DNA of 64,000 nt from Rostrohypoxylon terebratum (Eukaryota; Ascomycota; Sordariomycetes; Xylariales; Hypoxylaceae): the NCBI GenBank assembly GCA_022497145.1, contig MU385956.1:1-64000 (forward strand), given 5' to 3'. Below are positions 23,529-35,299 of the stretch, piece by piece. The translations under genes and the position numbers were made by a program. The notes below the pieces were generated by a model, which saw nothing but the letters and a program-made list of their open reading frames with translations, ran no database searches and had not been told where the DNA came from. The first letter of the stretch is position 1, and each line of letters opens with the position of its first letter.

Positions 23529-24811
23529 TCATCGTCCAGCGCCGCGTCCAGCTCCGGGGCTACCTCCGCCGCCGCCGCCGCCACCACCCATCATGTTTCG
23601 GGCCATGTCGGCGATGTTGGGATCGCTCATGAGGGTGCTCAGATCGGGCATGCCGCCTCCGGAAGAGAACCGGTCGGCCATCTCACGTAGGCGGGGGTTG
23701 CTCATGAGATTCTGCATCATCTCGGGGTTTGACATCAGGTTCTGGGCCATGCTCGCGAACATGGGGTTGTTCATGATGCTACCTAGATCGGGCATCCCAC
23801 CTCCACCACCACCACCGCCTTCTCGGTTCGCACCGCCGCCGCCGCCGCCGCCGAATAGATTCGCCAAGCTAGCTAGGTCGGGGCCTCCTCCGAGACCGCC
23901 GCGGGGCGACGAACCGCTTAGATCGGGCACGGCGCCGGCGGCGTCGGCCTCGAGCTCCTCGACCCTCCGGCGGGCGGTCTCGAAGCCCTTCTTCATGGCG
24001 TCGGAGCCGCCGTTGCCCTCATGCTCGATGCCCTGGCGGTAAGCGTCCATGCTGCCCTTGGCGTCGCCGAGGGCGAAGCGGGCGAGGCCCAGGCGCGACC
24101 AGGCTTTGGTGTACTTGGGGTCGAGCTTGACGGCGGCCTCGGCGTCCGCGCGCGCCGACGCGTGGTCCTTGGCCGCGCTGTAGGCCGCCGCGCGGTTCGA
24201 CAGGTAGATCGCGTTGCTGGGGTACAGGGCCAGCGCCGAGGTGTACATGTCGATCGCGGTCGGGTAGTCCTTCGCTGCCATCGCGCGGTTGCCTTTGCCC
24301 TTTAGCTCCTCCGCTTCCGCTTTCTCCGCGTCCGTGGGCACTTTCGCGTTCGCCCCGGGTGAGGGGGCGTCGGATTTAGGGGCGGAGGTGGTGGATTTCA
24401 GCTTCTCGTAGACGCCGTAGATCTGCAGCAGGTTTTGGGAGCCGATGGCGGAGGAGACGGCGGTGGGGTCCGTGGGGTCTACTTTGAAGGACTCCCCGAT
24501 GCAGTTGATGGCTACGTCGATGCTGTCCTTGTCCTCGTTGGATAGCGTGCCATCGGTTAGCGAGGTCGATAGGAAGTCGCAGATTGCGAGCGCTAGGCGC
24601 TGTTTCGTTGTTGTCGTGGCCTGTTGTTGGAGGGGTGAGGGTTAGTCATCGTGTAGATGAATAAATAATGTATATCAAAGTGGTTCGTAGGAGAAGACGG
24701 GTGGCTGCCTTGGAGTGGTATAGCTAGGGCTGAGGCTGATATCTGAGATGAGGGGGAGGGGGGAAAGGAACGAGAGGAATTGATTGCGTCTGTGATTTTT
24801 CCACGTACCAT
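23529..24811 (-). CDS. sgt2: SGT2-type TPR co-chaperone (GET pathway)
   Basis: Two coding exons: 24811-24809, which holds only the ATG, and 24620-23529, with a 188-nt GTACGT..ACAG intron between them. The product is 364 residues and begins MATTTTKQRLALAICDFL. The N-terminal 80 residues match the SGTA homodimerisation/Get5-binding domain (KQRLALAI, GTLS..D, IGESF, LLQIY). Three TPR repeats follow (EELKGKGNRAMAAKDYPTAI and on). The C-terminus is glycine-rich with methionine-rich NP repeats (NPMFASMAQNLMSNPEMMQN) that bind hydrophobic segments. SGT2 hands tail-anchored proteins to Get4/5-Get3 and also contacts Hsp70/Hsp90. The start choice depends on the ATG-only exon: without it the conserved KQRLA block has no start codon. 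Confidence 0.88.
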
Positions 24812-26873
24812 GATTGCTCGATTAAATACTCTTCACCGAGATGGGGAGTTTATTCTTTCACAGTGGTGATCAGTCGATCCCTTCACCTGATGCCGTTCTC
24901 AAAGACTAAGAAACGACTGAAGAAAGGAGTGCGGACTGGCGAAGGAGGTTCGTCGTGCGTCAGGCGTGAGAAGGGTGAGGTAAGGTGAAAGTAAAGTGGG
25001 TTAGGGAGGATTATTACCTATACATACACGTCTGAAAGGTACCTAGTATTAGATCGAATTGCGGCGGCCGTTCTCGAATTTTCGGCCTGATACGTGGAGT
25101 GCGGGACACGGGGCGCCTAACAAGGAAAGTGGGGGTTTTGGGCTTCTTTGTTCCTGGGTCGTACCCTACCACCCTGCCACCTCGCGGGCGGTGTGCGATG
25201 GGGTGGCAGAATTTGGGGATTTAAAGTTATCGATAAGGAGCTTCCCAGTTTTGACTTCTTGTTGGTCCCCAATGAAAATAAAGATACGTTCCCCCTTCGC
25301 AATTTTTTTGGATTGTATCACAAGAGTTCAGCTGCGGGGAGAGTCTCGGCTGAGCCGTAATTTTTGAGGCATTGCTTGCAGAAAAAGATCTTAGATCTCT
25401 ATTTCAGCTCTAATCAAACCAAAGATTTCTTATGCCTTCACAGAATTACGGTATCGGTTAGGTGTATCTATACCTAGTCCGAAGTAGAGCAGCATGAAGC
25501 AACAAAGTACATTTCTGAGCTAGGCAGGGTCATTAGAAAGGGCAATAGTAGTAGTCTAAGTGGCCGCTCTAGAGTCTCTCTACACCACTCCTGAATTACT
25601 GCCAGATTTTCCAATCAGAAGAAAGGGGGGCATGGTCAACTCCTCTCTTGTACCTCTTAACATAACCTCATTTTTATCTTGCCTTGTCCTCGACCGTTCT
25701 TGGTTGGATATTGTAGGCTTTCTTGCAAACCTGGAACCATTTAAGCCTGACCAACTCTTCGTCAACAAGTTCATTTATATTTTTAAAAAGCCAAATACGC
25801 ATTATCACATAACCAAAGCGGCATACATCGCATGGTCCCAGTAAGTTCAAGCTCCAAAACTACTTCAGTCCTACTAGGTAGGTATATATTATATCTAGGT
25901 ATACATTTCTAAATCACGATTACGTCAGCTTCGGGCAGATTCGTTAGAATTGCTCAAGGTTATGTTAACATCATTACGGAGAGAACTATCGTGCGGGTAT
26001 CGAAAGTCGTCGATGTCGATAAAATAGAAGAGGAAAACAAAGAGGCGATCATGAAGGTTGGTTGCTGACTGTTTGGCAGCCCATCTGGGGAGACTGCTTT
26101 CTAGTTAGTTAAACTGTCACTATCCTGAGGTTGAGTATGGGACATAGGTCCTAAGGAGGTTGGAGATGCTCTTGTCTGCAAGGTAGGTTTTTTTTACATC
26201 AATACGTTACTTTATATACTGTCGATTTCGTTCGTCCAATAAGAATTAGCATAGCCAACGCCATCGCAGTTTCCAAAATGTCATATGGACGAACCACTCG
26301 GAAGTCTCCCCGCCGCTGAGCCGTAATTATTGAGGCAGTGCTAGCTGCAGGTGGGGATTGTTGGTGGTGTTACGTAATCAAGAACATAAGAGGGCATTTC
26401 ATTAGATTCAAAGTTTAAATCTTAAGAAAAACAACATCATTATCCTTACTACAGGATCACCTGGGTTAGGTAGTATTAAGGGGTTAAGCTAGGTTCGGGA
26501 AACTTACACAAAATACCTAAAGGTAAAATATGTACTAACTAGGAGTAGGTGATAATATACCTCAAATGAACTACATACCTACGCAAGTTGGGGTGTTTTA
26601 CACTTATTGACCTAGAATTGTTTAGAGTTCGCATTAGAGTGAGGTTTATCATAAATTAAGTCCCCTAAACTTCACACAACCACCGTCAATATTTTAGTGG
26701 AAATTGTGATATTACTTCCGTGGTAATGACATAATAGATTACACTCTGCTATCTTGTAATGGACCTGATTCGCTGGACAAAGCGTGAGAATCGGTATAGG
26801 CACCTGTGCAATGAACGAAGGTTGATAAGTGCCCAACCAGACCAGCAACCCCTCACACAACTGATATAAGAAT
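24812..26873. other. Intergenic, no gene supported
   Basis: About 2 kb of AT-rich DNA with TAGGTA-type motifs near 25039 and 25873. The open stretch at 25560-25844 has no domain or splice support. Confidence 0.45.
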
Positions 26874-27514
26874 CTAGGCCACTTGGGATGGTAGAATATC
26901 GCCATCGCAGACGAACTTGATATCCCCAAACTGCCACTCGAAATCCTGGTCCTTGCCGTCCCGAAACTCGGACCACTTAACCCCGGTAACAGCCATCAAA
27001 TTGGCTCCCTGGTCCCCGAAGAACGCGAACGGGATCTGGCGCTCGACCATCTTGCCCTCGAAGGACGTGTCGTAGACGAACGTCTCGTGGATGTCGCTGT
27101 AGGGCTTCTCGCAATTTTCCCTGGTGTGCAGCGTGATCTTGACGGAGCCGGCTTGGGCTGGCCCCTTCACCATGTACGAGAGGTAGGTGTACCCCAGATC
27201 TAGCAGGTCTCGGCATACGACCTCCTCGAAATAGTGCGAGTCGGGCCCCGGGACGAAGGACATCAGTCCTAGGCTAGTTGTGAGGTTCGTCATCGTGCCG
27301 TCGTCTGTTTTCGTATGTGAGTTCTGGCTGCTAACTAGGTATCTTACATCGAAGCGGTCTTGTTTGACTTACCGGTCGATACGGCTCCGAGGTTGTTCTG
27401 GCCCACTTCGTGGAGGTGGTAGTTGTCGACGAGCAATGGCGGGCAAGCGACGGCGGCCATCACCTTGGAAACGTGCAGCGCCACTGCGAGCAAGGCGGCT
27501 GTAGGTCGAACCAT
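26874..27514 (-). CDS. Secreted protein of unknown function
   Basis: Two exons, 27514-27373 and 27304-26874, joined in phase across a 68-nt GTAAGT..ACAG intron, give 190 residues. A signal peptide of about 20 residues (MVRPTAALLAVALHVSKVMA) is followed by a soluble beta-rich sequence with four Cys and motifs such as NNLG, SYMVKGPAQAGSVKITLHT and FEWQFGDIKFVCDGD. Its alternating hydrophobic strands suggest a galactose-binding-like or carbohydrate-binding beta-sandwich, as seen in secreted fungal proteins. That is inference, and no family is recognised. A TATATA box lies on the same strand near 27600. Confidence 0.7.
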
Positions 27515-28244
27515 CTTGGTTAACAGTATGGTAAGCGGTTCGAAAAGTTGAATCTTAGGAGGGTAGGAGGTGTTGGAATGGATGAGAACAAGATGGAGGG
27601 ATATATAGTGGCCTAGTAGGTAAGAATTTTACAGCTGATGTGAGCATACTTGGAGAGTTTTCTAATGAAAGTATAGATTGTGTATATCTCGTTAGTACAG
27701 TAATACCAGTCATCACAGTATCACTACACTGGGTCTAAAGGATAAACTCAGAGGTTTGGTGGCGGGGGTCTATCGGGAGTTAAACTCCACCACTACACAG
27801 TTGCTACACAGTGGTGGCGCCAGAGTTGAAACTATTCGAGCACAAATTTTCATATCGGTCACAACTAGAAATGCCAGTATTTAAAGGATCATGGCACCAT
27901 TGTGGATGCTTTCTAGGAAAATGGGGAAAGGAAATCGGTGAATCAATTGACTATCTAGTACTGAAACGACCATATCGAAACAATGGGCTCCTACGCAACA
28001 GAGCCAAAGATCGTCGATCCAGAAGACGAGCAACTGATATATGCGATCCCTCTTTTCTTCATCGCGATGTCCGTAGTTGTGAGTATCGTTCGGAGTATTC
28101 AACCATCCTGGACTCGGAGGACTCGAACGTTGCCTCCTAGACGAAATATAGCCATGCTGGTACTTCCGCAGATTCCAGAATAATATATCGACTCACACCA
28201 CCACGATCTTATATGCCACTCGTATATTATAGTCGCATATCGAA
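27515..28244. other. Intergenic with one small open frame
   Basis: Promoter DNA of the secreted protein. At 27983-28183 (plus strand) a 66-codon frame starts MGSYATEPKIVDPEDEQLIY, followed by one hydrophobic helix (AIPLFFIAMSVVVSIV) and then a GTGAGT donor-like site. It could be the first exon of a small membrane protein, but no second exon is convincing. Confidence 0.35.
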
Positions 28245-29434
28245 CTACTTCGGGCCAGGCATGAACTCGTCGTCATCATCGAAGCTTCTTCCTCGCTCGA
28301 ACTGCTCGCGGAAGATGCGGATACGCTCGGCACGTTCCTGTGGAAGTCATGTTAGCTTCTCTTCTCACACAACAGTTTCAATGCCGGGATCAACGCCGAA
28401 TAGCAGACGAACCATCTGCTACCACGAGAAAAGAAAACTTTCTTACCTCTTCCTCAGTGAGCTTCTTGGGGGGAGGGGGAGGCGGAGGGGGAGTCGGAAG
28501 TCGGCACACTTTTCGGGGCCGCAAGCGCGCGTCTTGAGTCGGGCAGGGGATGTTGTCGGACGGGCCAGCGGGAGAGGTCTCTTGCGGCGGAATCAGAGCG
28601 TTGACGGATGACACGACACCGGGGGGAGGCATGATTCCTGACTGCGACACGGTATAGTTCCGAGGGTGGTGAGTGTGTCTCGACCGCGAAGGGGTCACAG
28701 ATACACCCGAATCCCGCTGGCTATGGCCTCGACCCTGTTGTCTGCCACGGCCATGGACAGGAAACCCGGGATAAGCTGGCTGATACAGCATGGGAGGGGG
28801 AACGGGGAAAGCGGGGGGATAGGGCGTGAACGAAATCGGATGAGGCCGGTGAGGGAACCAAGGCACTGGAGCGTGATAGTTGTAGTGAAGCGCTGCCGGG
28901 ATAGGAGGAATGCCTGTGGTGGAATTGTCAGCTTATGTTGGTTAGTTATATGGGATATAACGTGATTGGAGATAGGCAAAGGCAATATCGAGTTGGCTTT
29001 TACGTATGTTTCATTTGTGATGGTGGTTATGTGAACTGACCTGAGCCTGAGGTAGTGTGTCCCTCGTGCTTCTTAGATGTGCCACCTGAGGCGCTTAGGG
29101 GCACGAAGCTGGGCGCATGAGGAGAGAGTTGTGATTCTTGAGGTTTTATTGTGTCAGCATTTGCAGGTGGTTTACGACTTTGACGAGGTCTACCGGCACG
29201 ACGCGACCTATTATTATAGGCAGACCTAGATCGCACAGGACCAGCAGTCTGGTTCTTTGCAATATTTTTATCCGCTGCGGGATTGTCTTGACTGTCTGCG
29301 TTACGAGCGGTAGTGTCCTTGCTGGTAGTTCCTTTGGAAGTCTCGAGTGTGGGACTGCCCGAAGGCGTAGAACGACGAGATGACTTCGGAGAAGTCGGCT
29401 CTGCGTCTTCGCCCTCGGGAGTGATTTCGGCCAT
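28245..29434 (-). CDS. Disordered RG/proline-rich protein with PAM2-like motif
   Basis: Three exons, 29434-29041, 28913-28447 and 28337-28245, join in phase to 317 residues. The introns are GTCAGT..CACAG and GTAAGA..ACAG. The start MAEITPEGEDAEP was chosen because the upstream frame is AT-rich and leader-like. The protein is almost wholly low-complexity: an S/T-rich N-terminus, a basic RSRRAGRPRQSRKPP patch, the PAM2-like SQLSPHAPSFVP (29134-29099), a Tyr/Pro-rich middle (PYPPAFPVPPPMLYQPAYPG), an RGRGRQQGRG box, eight prolines, and a charged C-terminus ERAERIRIFREQFERGRSFD ending in acidic residues. These are features of cytoplasmic mRNA-associated proteins. No named family is recognised. 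Confidence 0.7.
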
Positions 29435-31442
29435 ATTTGCCTGCCAAGGTGCCTGGAGGTGGGTTAGTCGTTGCGCGACCTCTGGCTTGATGAAAATAAG
29501 ATGTATCGTGAAGTAGAGGACGATACTGAGAGAGTCGATGATGAATGTATGGTTGGGGAAGTTGATGTTGATGATGTTGATGGGTGAAGAAGAACGGAAA
29601 ATAGAACTTACAAAGATGTTGTTGAGCAATGCGTAAAATACAAATAAGAAACCTTGACGAGTAGTAGAAATGAAGGAATAACTTTTTTGGTGAGTGGACG
29701 GAATTATATGATTCACCGGAGGTGAACGATCATAAAGTAGGCAAGAGCAGTTGCTATTGTTATTCATAGTAGTCTATCTCGAGCAGGCATGGGGAAGGTG
29801 CGATAATGGTGCGATTGTGGGTATGAGTTTGTTAAGGTTATTGTCAAGGAGATAACAGAGACTGTCAACTATCGGTTAACGTCACGATGAAGTCGGTGGT
29901 GATAAGAAAATTGGCAGAAAATGCAGACAAGCTGGTGGTTAGGGTCTCGACAATGATCATTCCCTGCACTTGGCATTGAATCACACCAATATAATATGAA
30001 GTAAAACATCATTCAAGTCAGTTTCTATGAGTATTCTACAGTGGTTTATTGATTCCAGACCATACTGTTGTGTGTGACAATAGTGTCGAGGTAGGAAAAG
30101 GGGGGATTGCTTACATAAGTCACCCGCTAATCACTCATATACCCACCCTACCACCTACGGTGACTTACCTATTGATTTCTGATTATTTCATCCCAAAAAA
30201 CAAAACTTCATTTCATGAAAACATAAAAAAACGAAATTTATTAAAGTTAATCACTTTTTACAACTTTGAGAGCCCGATATTTATCAATTATCAGCGACAA
30301 ACATCATACAATCACGTGGATCAAGATTGAAAGAACTTGTATTTGACACTGATTACTTCAACAGATGGCAAAAATGAAGGATAAATTCTAATTTGAAATT
30401 CGTTCAAGTTCATGCTATCTTCTTTGTCGTATTCTAAGTATCATCTAGACGATCTCTGACGAAGCAGAAATCAACAACGCACTACCTTCAGTTAACATAT
30501 TTGAGTCACTGGGACTCTACTCACGAAAACTGAGACGTCTTCACATTCGACAGCATGTTCAATTTCGGATATTCTTTATTTTCAGCATTGCATATAAATA
30601 TATAGGTTTTCATCTATAGTGACATTTAAGAAGTTTATTCTATTTACATGGAATATAGAGTTCATGACGACTAGAAATTGTTGTCAGGAAGATGACGAAT
30701 TGTACTAAAATTTCCGGGCACAGATTGCGCAACTGTATAAATCTCCCTTCCAAAACAACAGGTCTCTTGCAGAAACTGGATGAAGGGCTCCCAGTGAGAC
30801 AATCCACTCTAAGAGTTTCGTATCTAAGTTCCAAAAAAAAAATATTGACAATAGGGGTTGCTATGAAGGGGGTTGTCCCCCCAACCAATCACTACGCTGT
30901 CGCCTAGGTGCAATCCAATAATCAAGAGAGTGATCTATTCAACAAAAGAGTTCAGCGATGTATCGAAATTAAAGAATTACCAATTGAGGAAATAAGTCAC
31001 GACGTGGTATGGCAGTATGGTTGGTCGGAGGTAACAATGCAGTCAAGCTGTGCAGGCCTAAATTGCCCCTGTAAGTATCTCAGCAGGTACCTGGTACAAA
31101 GGGCTTAGACGCGACGGTAGCAGTGTTAGGTGGCACAAATTTGACTGGTCACTTTGTAACCTTCTAGGTTCAGTGGTTCAGTACTACCTAGTACCTCCAG
31201 TAGTAGGGAGCTGCCTACAGGTTACAACCCCAATCCCTCAAGCCTTTCAAGCCTTTCGAGGGGTGACTCAATCTCAACCTTCTCTTAACCACCATCATCT
31301 ATTTTTTGCTTAGTTATCTATGTATTCTATCTATATCAGCTAATTCTACAGCAGAACTTATCGTCGATAGTTCTGCGTTTCTTCAATCTATCTACTAAGA
31401 GTTCTGCGGGCCTATTGAAATTGGTGTTCTGTCTCTCGCAAC
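29435..31442. other. AT-rich intergenic region
   Basis: Two kilobases with AT-rich stretches (30180-30330 especially) and no supported gene. The first 350 bases are the likely leader of the minus-strand PAM2-like gene. Confidence 0.5.
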
Positions 31443-33298
31443 ATGGGAATACTGGACACAATGCTCTCCGTGGTGCTGTATGCCTTCAGCACCATCGCGA
31501 CCCTGGTAATTTGAAATTCTAAACTCGCACATATCATAACTATGATGGCTAAGAAAGCTTGTTTTGGCAGGGCCTTCTCGTTGTCAGCTACCGGCTCGTT
31601 CTCCATCCCCTGAGGAATTACCCAGGGCCTTTCGTAGCCAAATTAACCGATGGCTATGCTGGCTACCATGCAGTGAAAAAGCGTCTCCATCTTGCCACAT
31701 ATTATGACATTGCGAAATACGGTATACTAAGTCGTTTCCTATGAAGCGTACATTGAATCTATGTGCTCTAACAATTATATTCAATAGGTCCGGTCGTTAG
31801 ACAGGGTCCGAATCGCCTGGTGTTCAATACTGCGACGGCGTTTCGCGGTAAGGAAATACAGCCTCCCCCACCTTTAAGATTCAATTCGTGATAACCTCCT
31901 TGTAGATATTTACCTAAATCCGGGGATCAACAAAGCCCATATATATAAAAACACGCAGTTCAACCCACAAAAGAATATTTTCGGCACTTTGGACCGGGAG
32001 CGCCACCGGCAGAAGAGGAAGATCTACGGGCAGGTCCTCTCAGATCGTTCATTGCGCATATTTGAACCGACCATGAGCAAAGAAATAGATGTCTTCCTTA
32101 AGTTGCTCATGAAAACTAAGGCTGAAACCGTCAACATGACTCCCCTATGCGAGCATCTCACCACAGACATTGCCGGTCAACTAGCTTTCGGGCAACCACT
32201 GAATACTCTAATAGAGGCTAGAAATAGGATTTTTCCTCGATCTATGATTTCAATGAACGGATTAGTTAGCATTTTTAGTAAGTTGACTCATTTTGAATCT
32301 CATGTTTTGGAACGCGACACCACTTGTCTCGCCGTTAGGATAAAAGAATTAATCGTCTTGCAGTGGCCTGGCCAAAACTTGCCATGACCTGGCCGATTCT
32401 CAAACGGCTCAATAAGAAAAATGGTCATATATTTAGCGTGACCATACAACGCATCATTTCGGGACGCATGGCCCTACCCAAGGATGCGAAGCACGATTTC
32501 TACTCAATCACGAAAACCGACGCGAACGACGCTAGCGACGAGGGTCTTCGAAGCAGCGAGCTGTGGGCTGAGGCCGTGTTTATTCTTCCAGCCGGCGCTA
32601 CCACGCTCTCCGCAGCCCTGAGCTCTCTCTTCTTCTACCTTTCGCGCCATCCAAAAGTCTACGCTCGGCTTGCTACAGAAATCCGTACAGCGTTTCCTGA
32701 CGGCGAAATTCAAAGCGGAGCGCAGTTGTCGGGCTGCAGGTATCTACGCGCTGTGCTCGATGAGACCATGCGGATGTCACCCCCCTTTGTCGGTACTTTC
32801 TGGCGCGAACCGTATGATTCTTACACCGAACCCCTCGTGATTGATGGACACGTAATTCCACGAGGCACCATTGTCGGGGTGAACCCGTACTGTCTGATGC
32901 ATAACGAAACTTACTTCCCCGAGCCATTTGAGTTCCGACCCGAACGGTGGTTGGGGCCAGAAGATGGGACACCCGATCCCGAGGGAGAGAAAGCAAGGGC
33001 GGTGATGCGGAGCGCTTTTGCACCTTTCGCGCTCGGAGATACTGGATGCCTCGGCAAGGCGATGGCTTATCACGAGATGAGCCTGGTAATAGCGAAAACA
33101 TTATGGTATTTTGATTTCGAGCGGGCTCCTGGAGACGCGGGCAAATTGGGAGAAGGGGGGCCCGGGAAGGGTGAAGGGAGAGAGAGGGAGGGTGAGTATC
33201 AACTGCTGGATCTCGCGGTGGCGGACCATGATGGGCCGAATTTGGTGTTCAAGCCAAGGGGTCAATTTTGGAAGACGTTGGTTGATGATGCATAAATT
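31443..33298 (+). CDS. Cytochrome P450 monooxygenase
   Basis: Five exons (31443-31505, 31571-31721, 31788-31847, 31906-32277, 32364-33295) give 525 residues in phase; the stop codon closes the last exon. It has an N-terminal membrane anchor, a proline hinge (HPLRNYPGPF), a C-helix region (DRERHRQKRKIYGQVLSD), an I-helix with AGATT, an ExxR motif DETMR, a FRPERW meander, and the haem loop FALGDTGCLG with Cys ligand. The loop has Thr where FxxGxRxCxG normally has Arg. It looks like the fungal CYP58/CYP65-like secondary-metabolism clans. It lies 7 kb upstream of the PKS gene with only transporter and membrane-protein genes between, so it is the prime candidate tailoring oxidase. A Gly-rich GEGGPGKGEGRERE insertion near the C-terminus is unusual. 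Confidence 0.88.
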
Positions 33299-35299
33299 TT
33301 TACCATGTGATGACGGGAGGGATGTAGGTATGCCGAGGTGGTGAGAATGATAATGTTAAATTTAGATCTCGGCTTAGCTCTAGGAATATCAATCTACTCT
33401 TGCAATATGTTGGTAGATCACGATCGGAGTATGGATACATCTAATAATTCTGAATGTCCACAAGAATATCCAAACCTCCAGGCTCCAGTACCTATCACCT
33501 AGGACCTACGAAGTAGTGTAGGCACCTAATCTCCAGGGCTTGGATGTCCTAGCGTCGGGTGAGATTAATGGAGCCCTCGGGCTTTAGGGCTGTCCATCCA
33601 CTAAGCAAGGGGCTGACAAGCTAGCTTATAGGTAGGTAGGTACCTAGATGGATCCGCTATCTTCGTGCCCGTATACACTAATATTAAGCCATCATCCGTG
33701 AAACTTGTTATATGCCGGAGGACGATATGACACATGATGGTTTTGTCAAGTAGCTGTAAGGTTCAGTGAGTCTTTTCACCGTATGATCCGATCGATCCGA
33801 AAGTGTCTTAAGAGCGGTTACGTGGTCAAAAGGGGCTGTGAAATTCTTACTGAAAGGTCGGATCTGTACTGGTCTTTTTGCGCTTGATCCATTACGCCAC
33901 GGTCCTTCTTTCACCTCCTATCAAAATTGAATATCGAGCTTGGCCACTGAGGAGTTGCGGATTTGTCATGCCGGTTGGTTGGCTGCCTTTCGGTGCGACA
34001 TAAGAGCGTGCGGAAACTAGGTACTACTAGTTGCTAGATCAAGCTCCAGCGCCACGCATCGCAAAATATCACGCTGATGGGACCTTGGCAAGTCTCGGCC
34101 GAGTGCTCGTAAGGGATACCTATGGTCTAGGTCCTATGGTCCTATGTGCGCTTCGTCCACGTGTGTTACATCATAGAATTGTGACACCTCGTACGGGATG
34201 CTACCTGTTTACCTAGGTCCTACCTACTTAAGTAAGTAGCTTTCCGCGAGCTACAGCTGCAGCCTTATACTAGTGGTTGATGTGGCGGAACAGATAGCCG
34301 GAAATGCTTCCGTGATACATATTATATGACTGGTCGATTTATGGTGATGTTTTGGCGGTGGGTAGATTGGGTTTGGGGTAGGTAGCAGGACGGCAGGACG
34401 GTCGCATCCCTGCAACCTTCATGATCCTTCGAGATAAGTGAATATGAAGCTGAGAATCTAATTCGTGAGTTATTCGTGGAGAACGAGATAGAGGTCGTCA
34501 AATTTAACTACATTCTGACTACCGAATTGAGAGAGATGAATAGAAGCTGGGTAATAAGGTGGGGTATGACGGAAGGATTCTCGAATTTTGGAGAATGAAG
34601 GTGTCGTCGCTTTCTACCGGGAATAATACGTGCCTCCAGGGCGCTTTTTGTCATACCTATGTAGATGCCTATCGTGGCGACTACGATTCCATGACTCTGC
34701 TTGACACACCCCCTTGGATGATTGACGATACCCTCGGACGGCATTTTGAAGCGATAGTTGTTGAGTAACCTTGGAATACTGAAATCCAGCGTGCGACGCT
34801 GAAATTTCTAGATTGCTGTGACGAGGGTGATTAGTAGGTACCTAGGTCCTACCTAGGTCATACGTAAGGTGTCTACTAGGTACTTACCTGGGTACGTTAA
34901 AGGGGCATTCCATGGGCGGTATTGTTCCATTATCACAGTGGCTCGTATTGTAACTACAGCATAATGCAGGAAGGCACCTAAACCATAGCGGTTATAAACT
35001 AACCTAACAGCCTGAAGGCTTAATGTTGGTGACTAGATCGGTACAAATAAGACGGGTCTCAACCAATCACAGCCCTTGACAGCGCTCAATAGCTTTTGGC
35101 TGGGTACCGATTTTTATTTTCACCCTTCCAAGAATCCAACCTACTTTTACGAGCTAGGTACGAAGTACAAACAAAAACTTTGGACGAGAAAAAAAGAATT
35201 GAAACACTCCAACTATTCCTTAATACAACATACTCGAATTCTTTGCTATCCAATCAAACAATCTTCGTAATCGCAAACCGCAACATTGGAACGCCGGCA
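33299..35299. other. Intergenic rich in TAGGTACCTA motifs
   Basis: Two kilobases without a supported gene. Palindromic TAGGTA/TACCTA motifs cluster at 33633-33648, 34205-34235 and 34835-34895. Confidence 0.5.

Noticed and set aside
33780..33915. tRNA-like stretch on the minus strand (GACCGTGGCGTAATGGAT..)
   Set aside because: It resembles an A box, but no matching acceptor-stem 3' half, no anticodon arm and no B box GGTTCGANTCC could be found.
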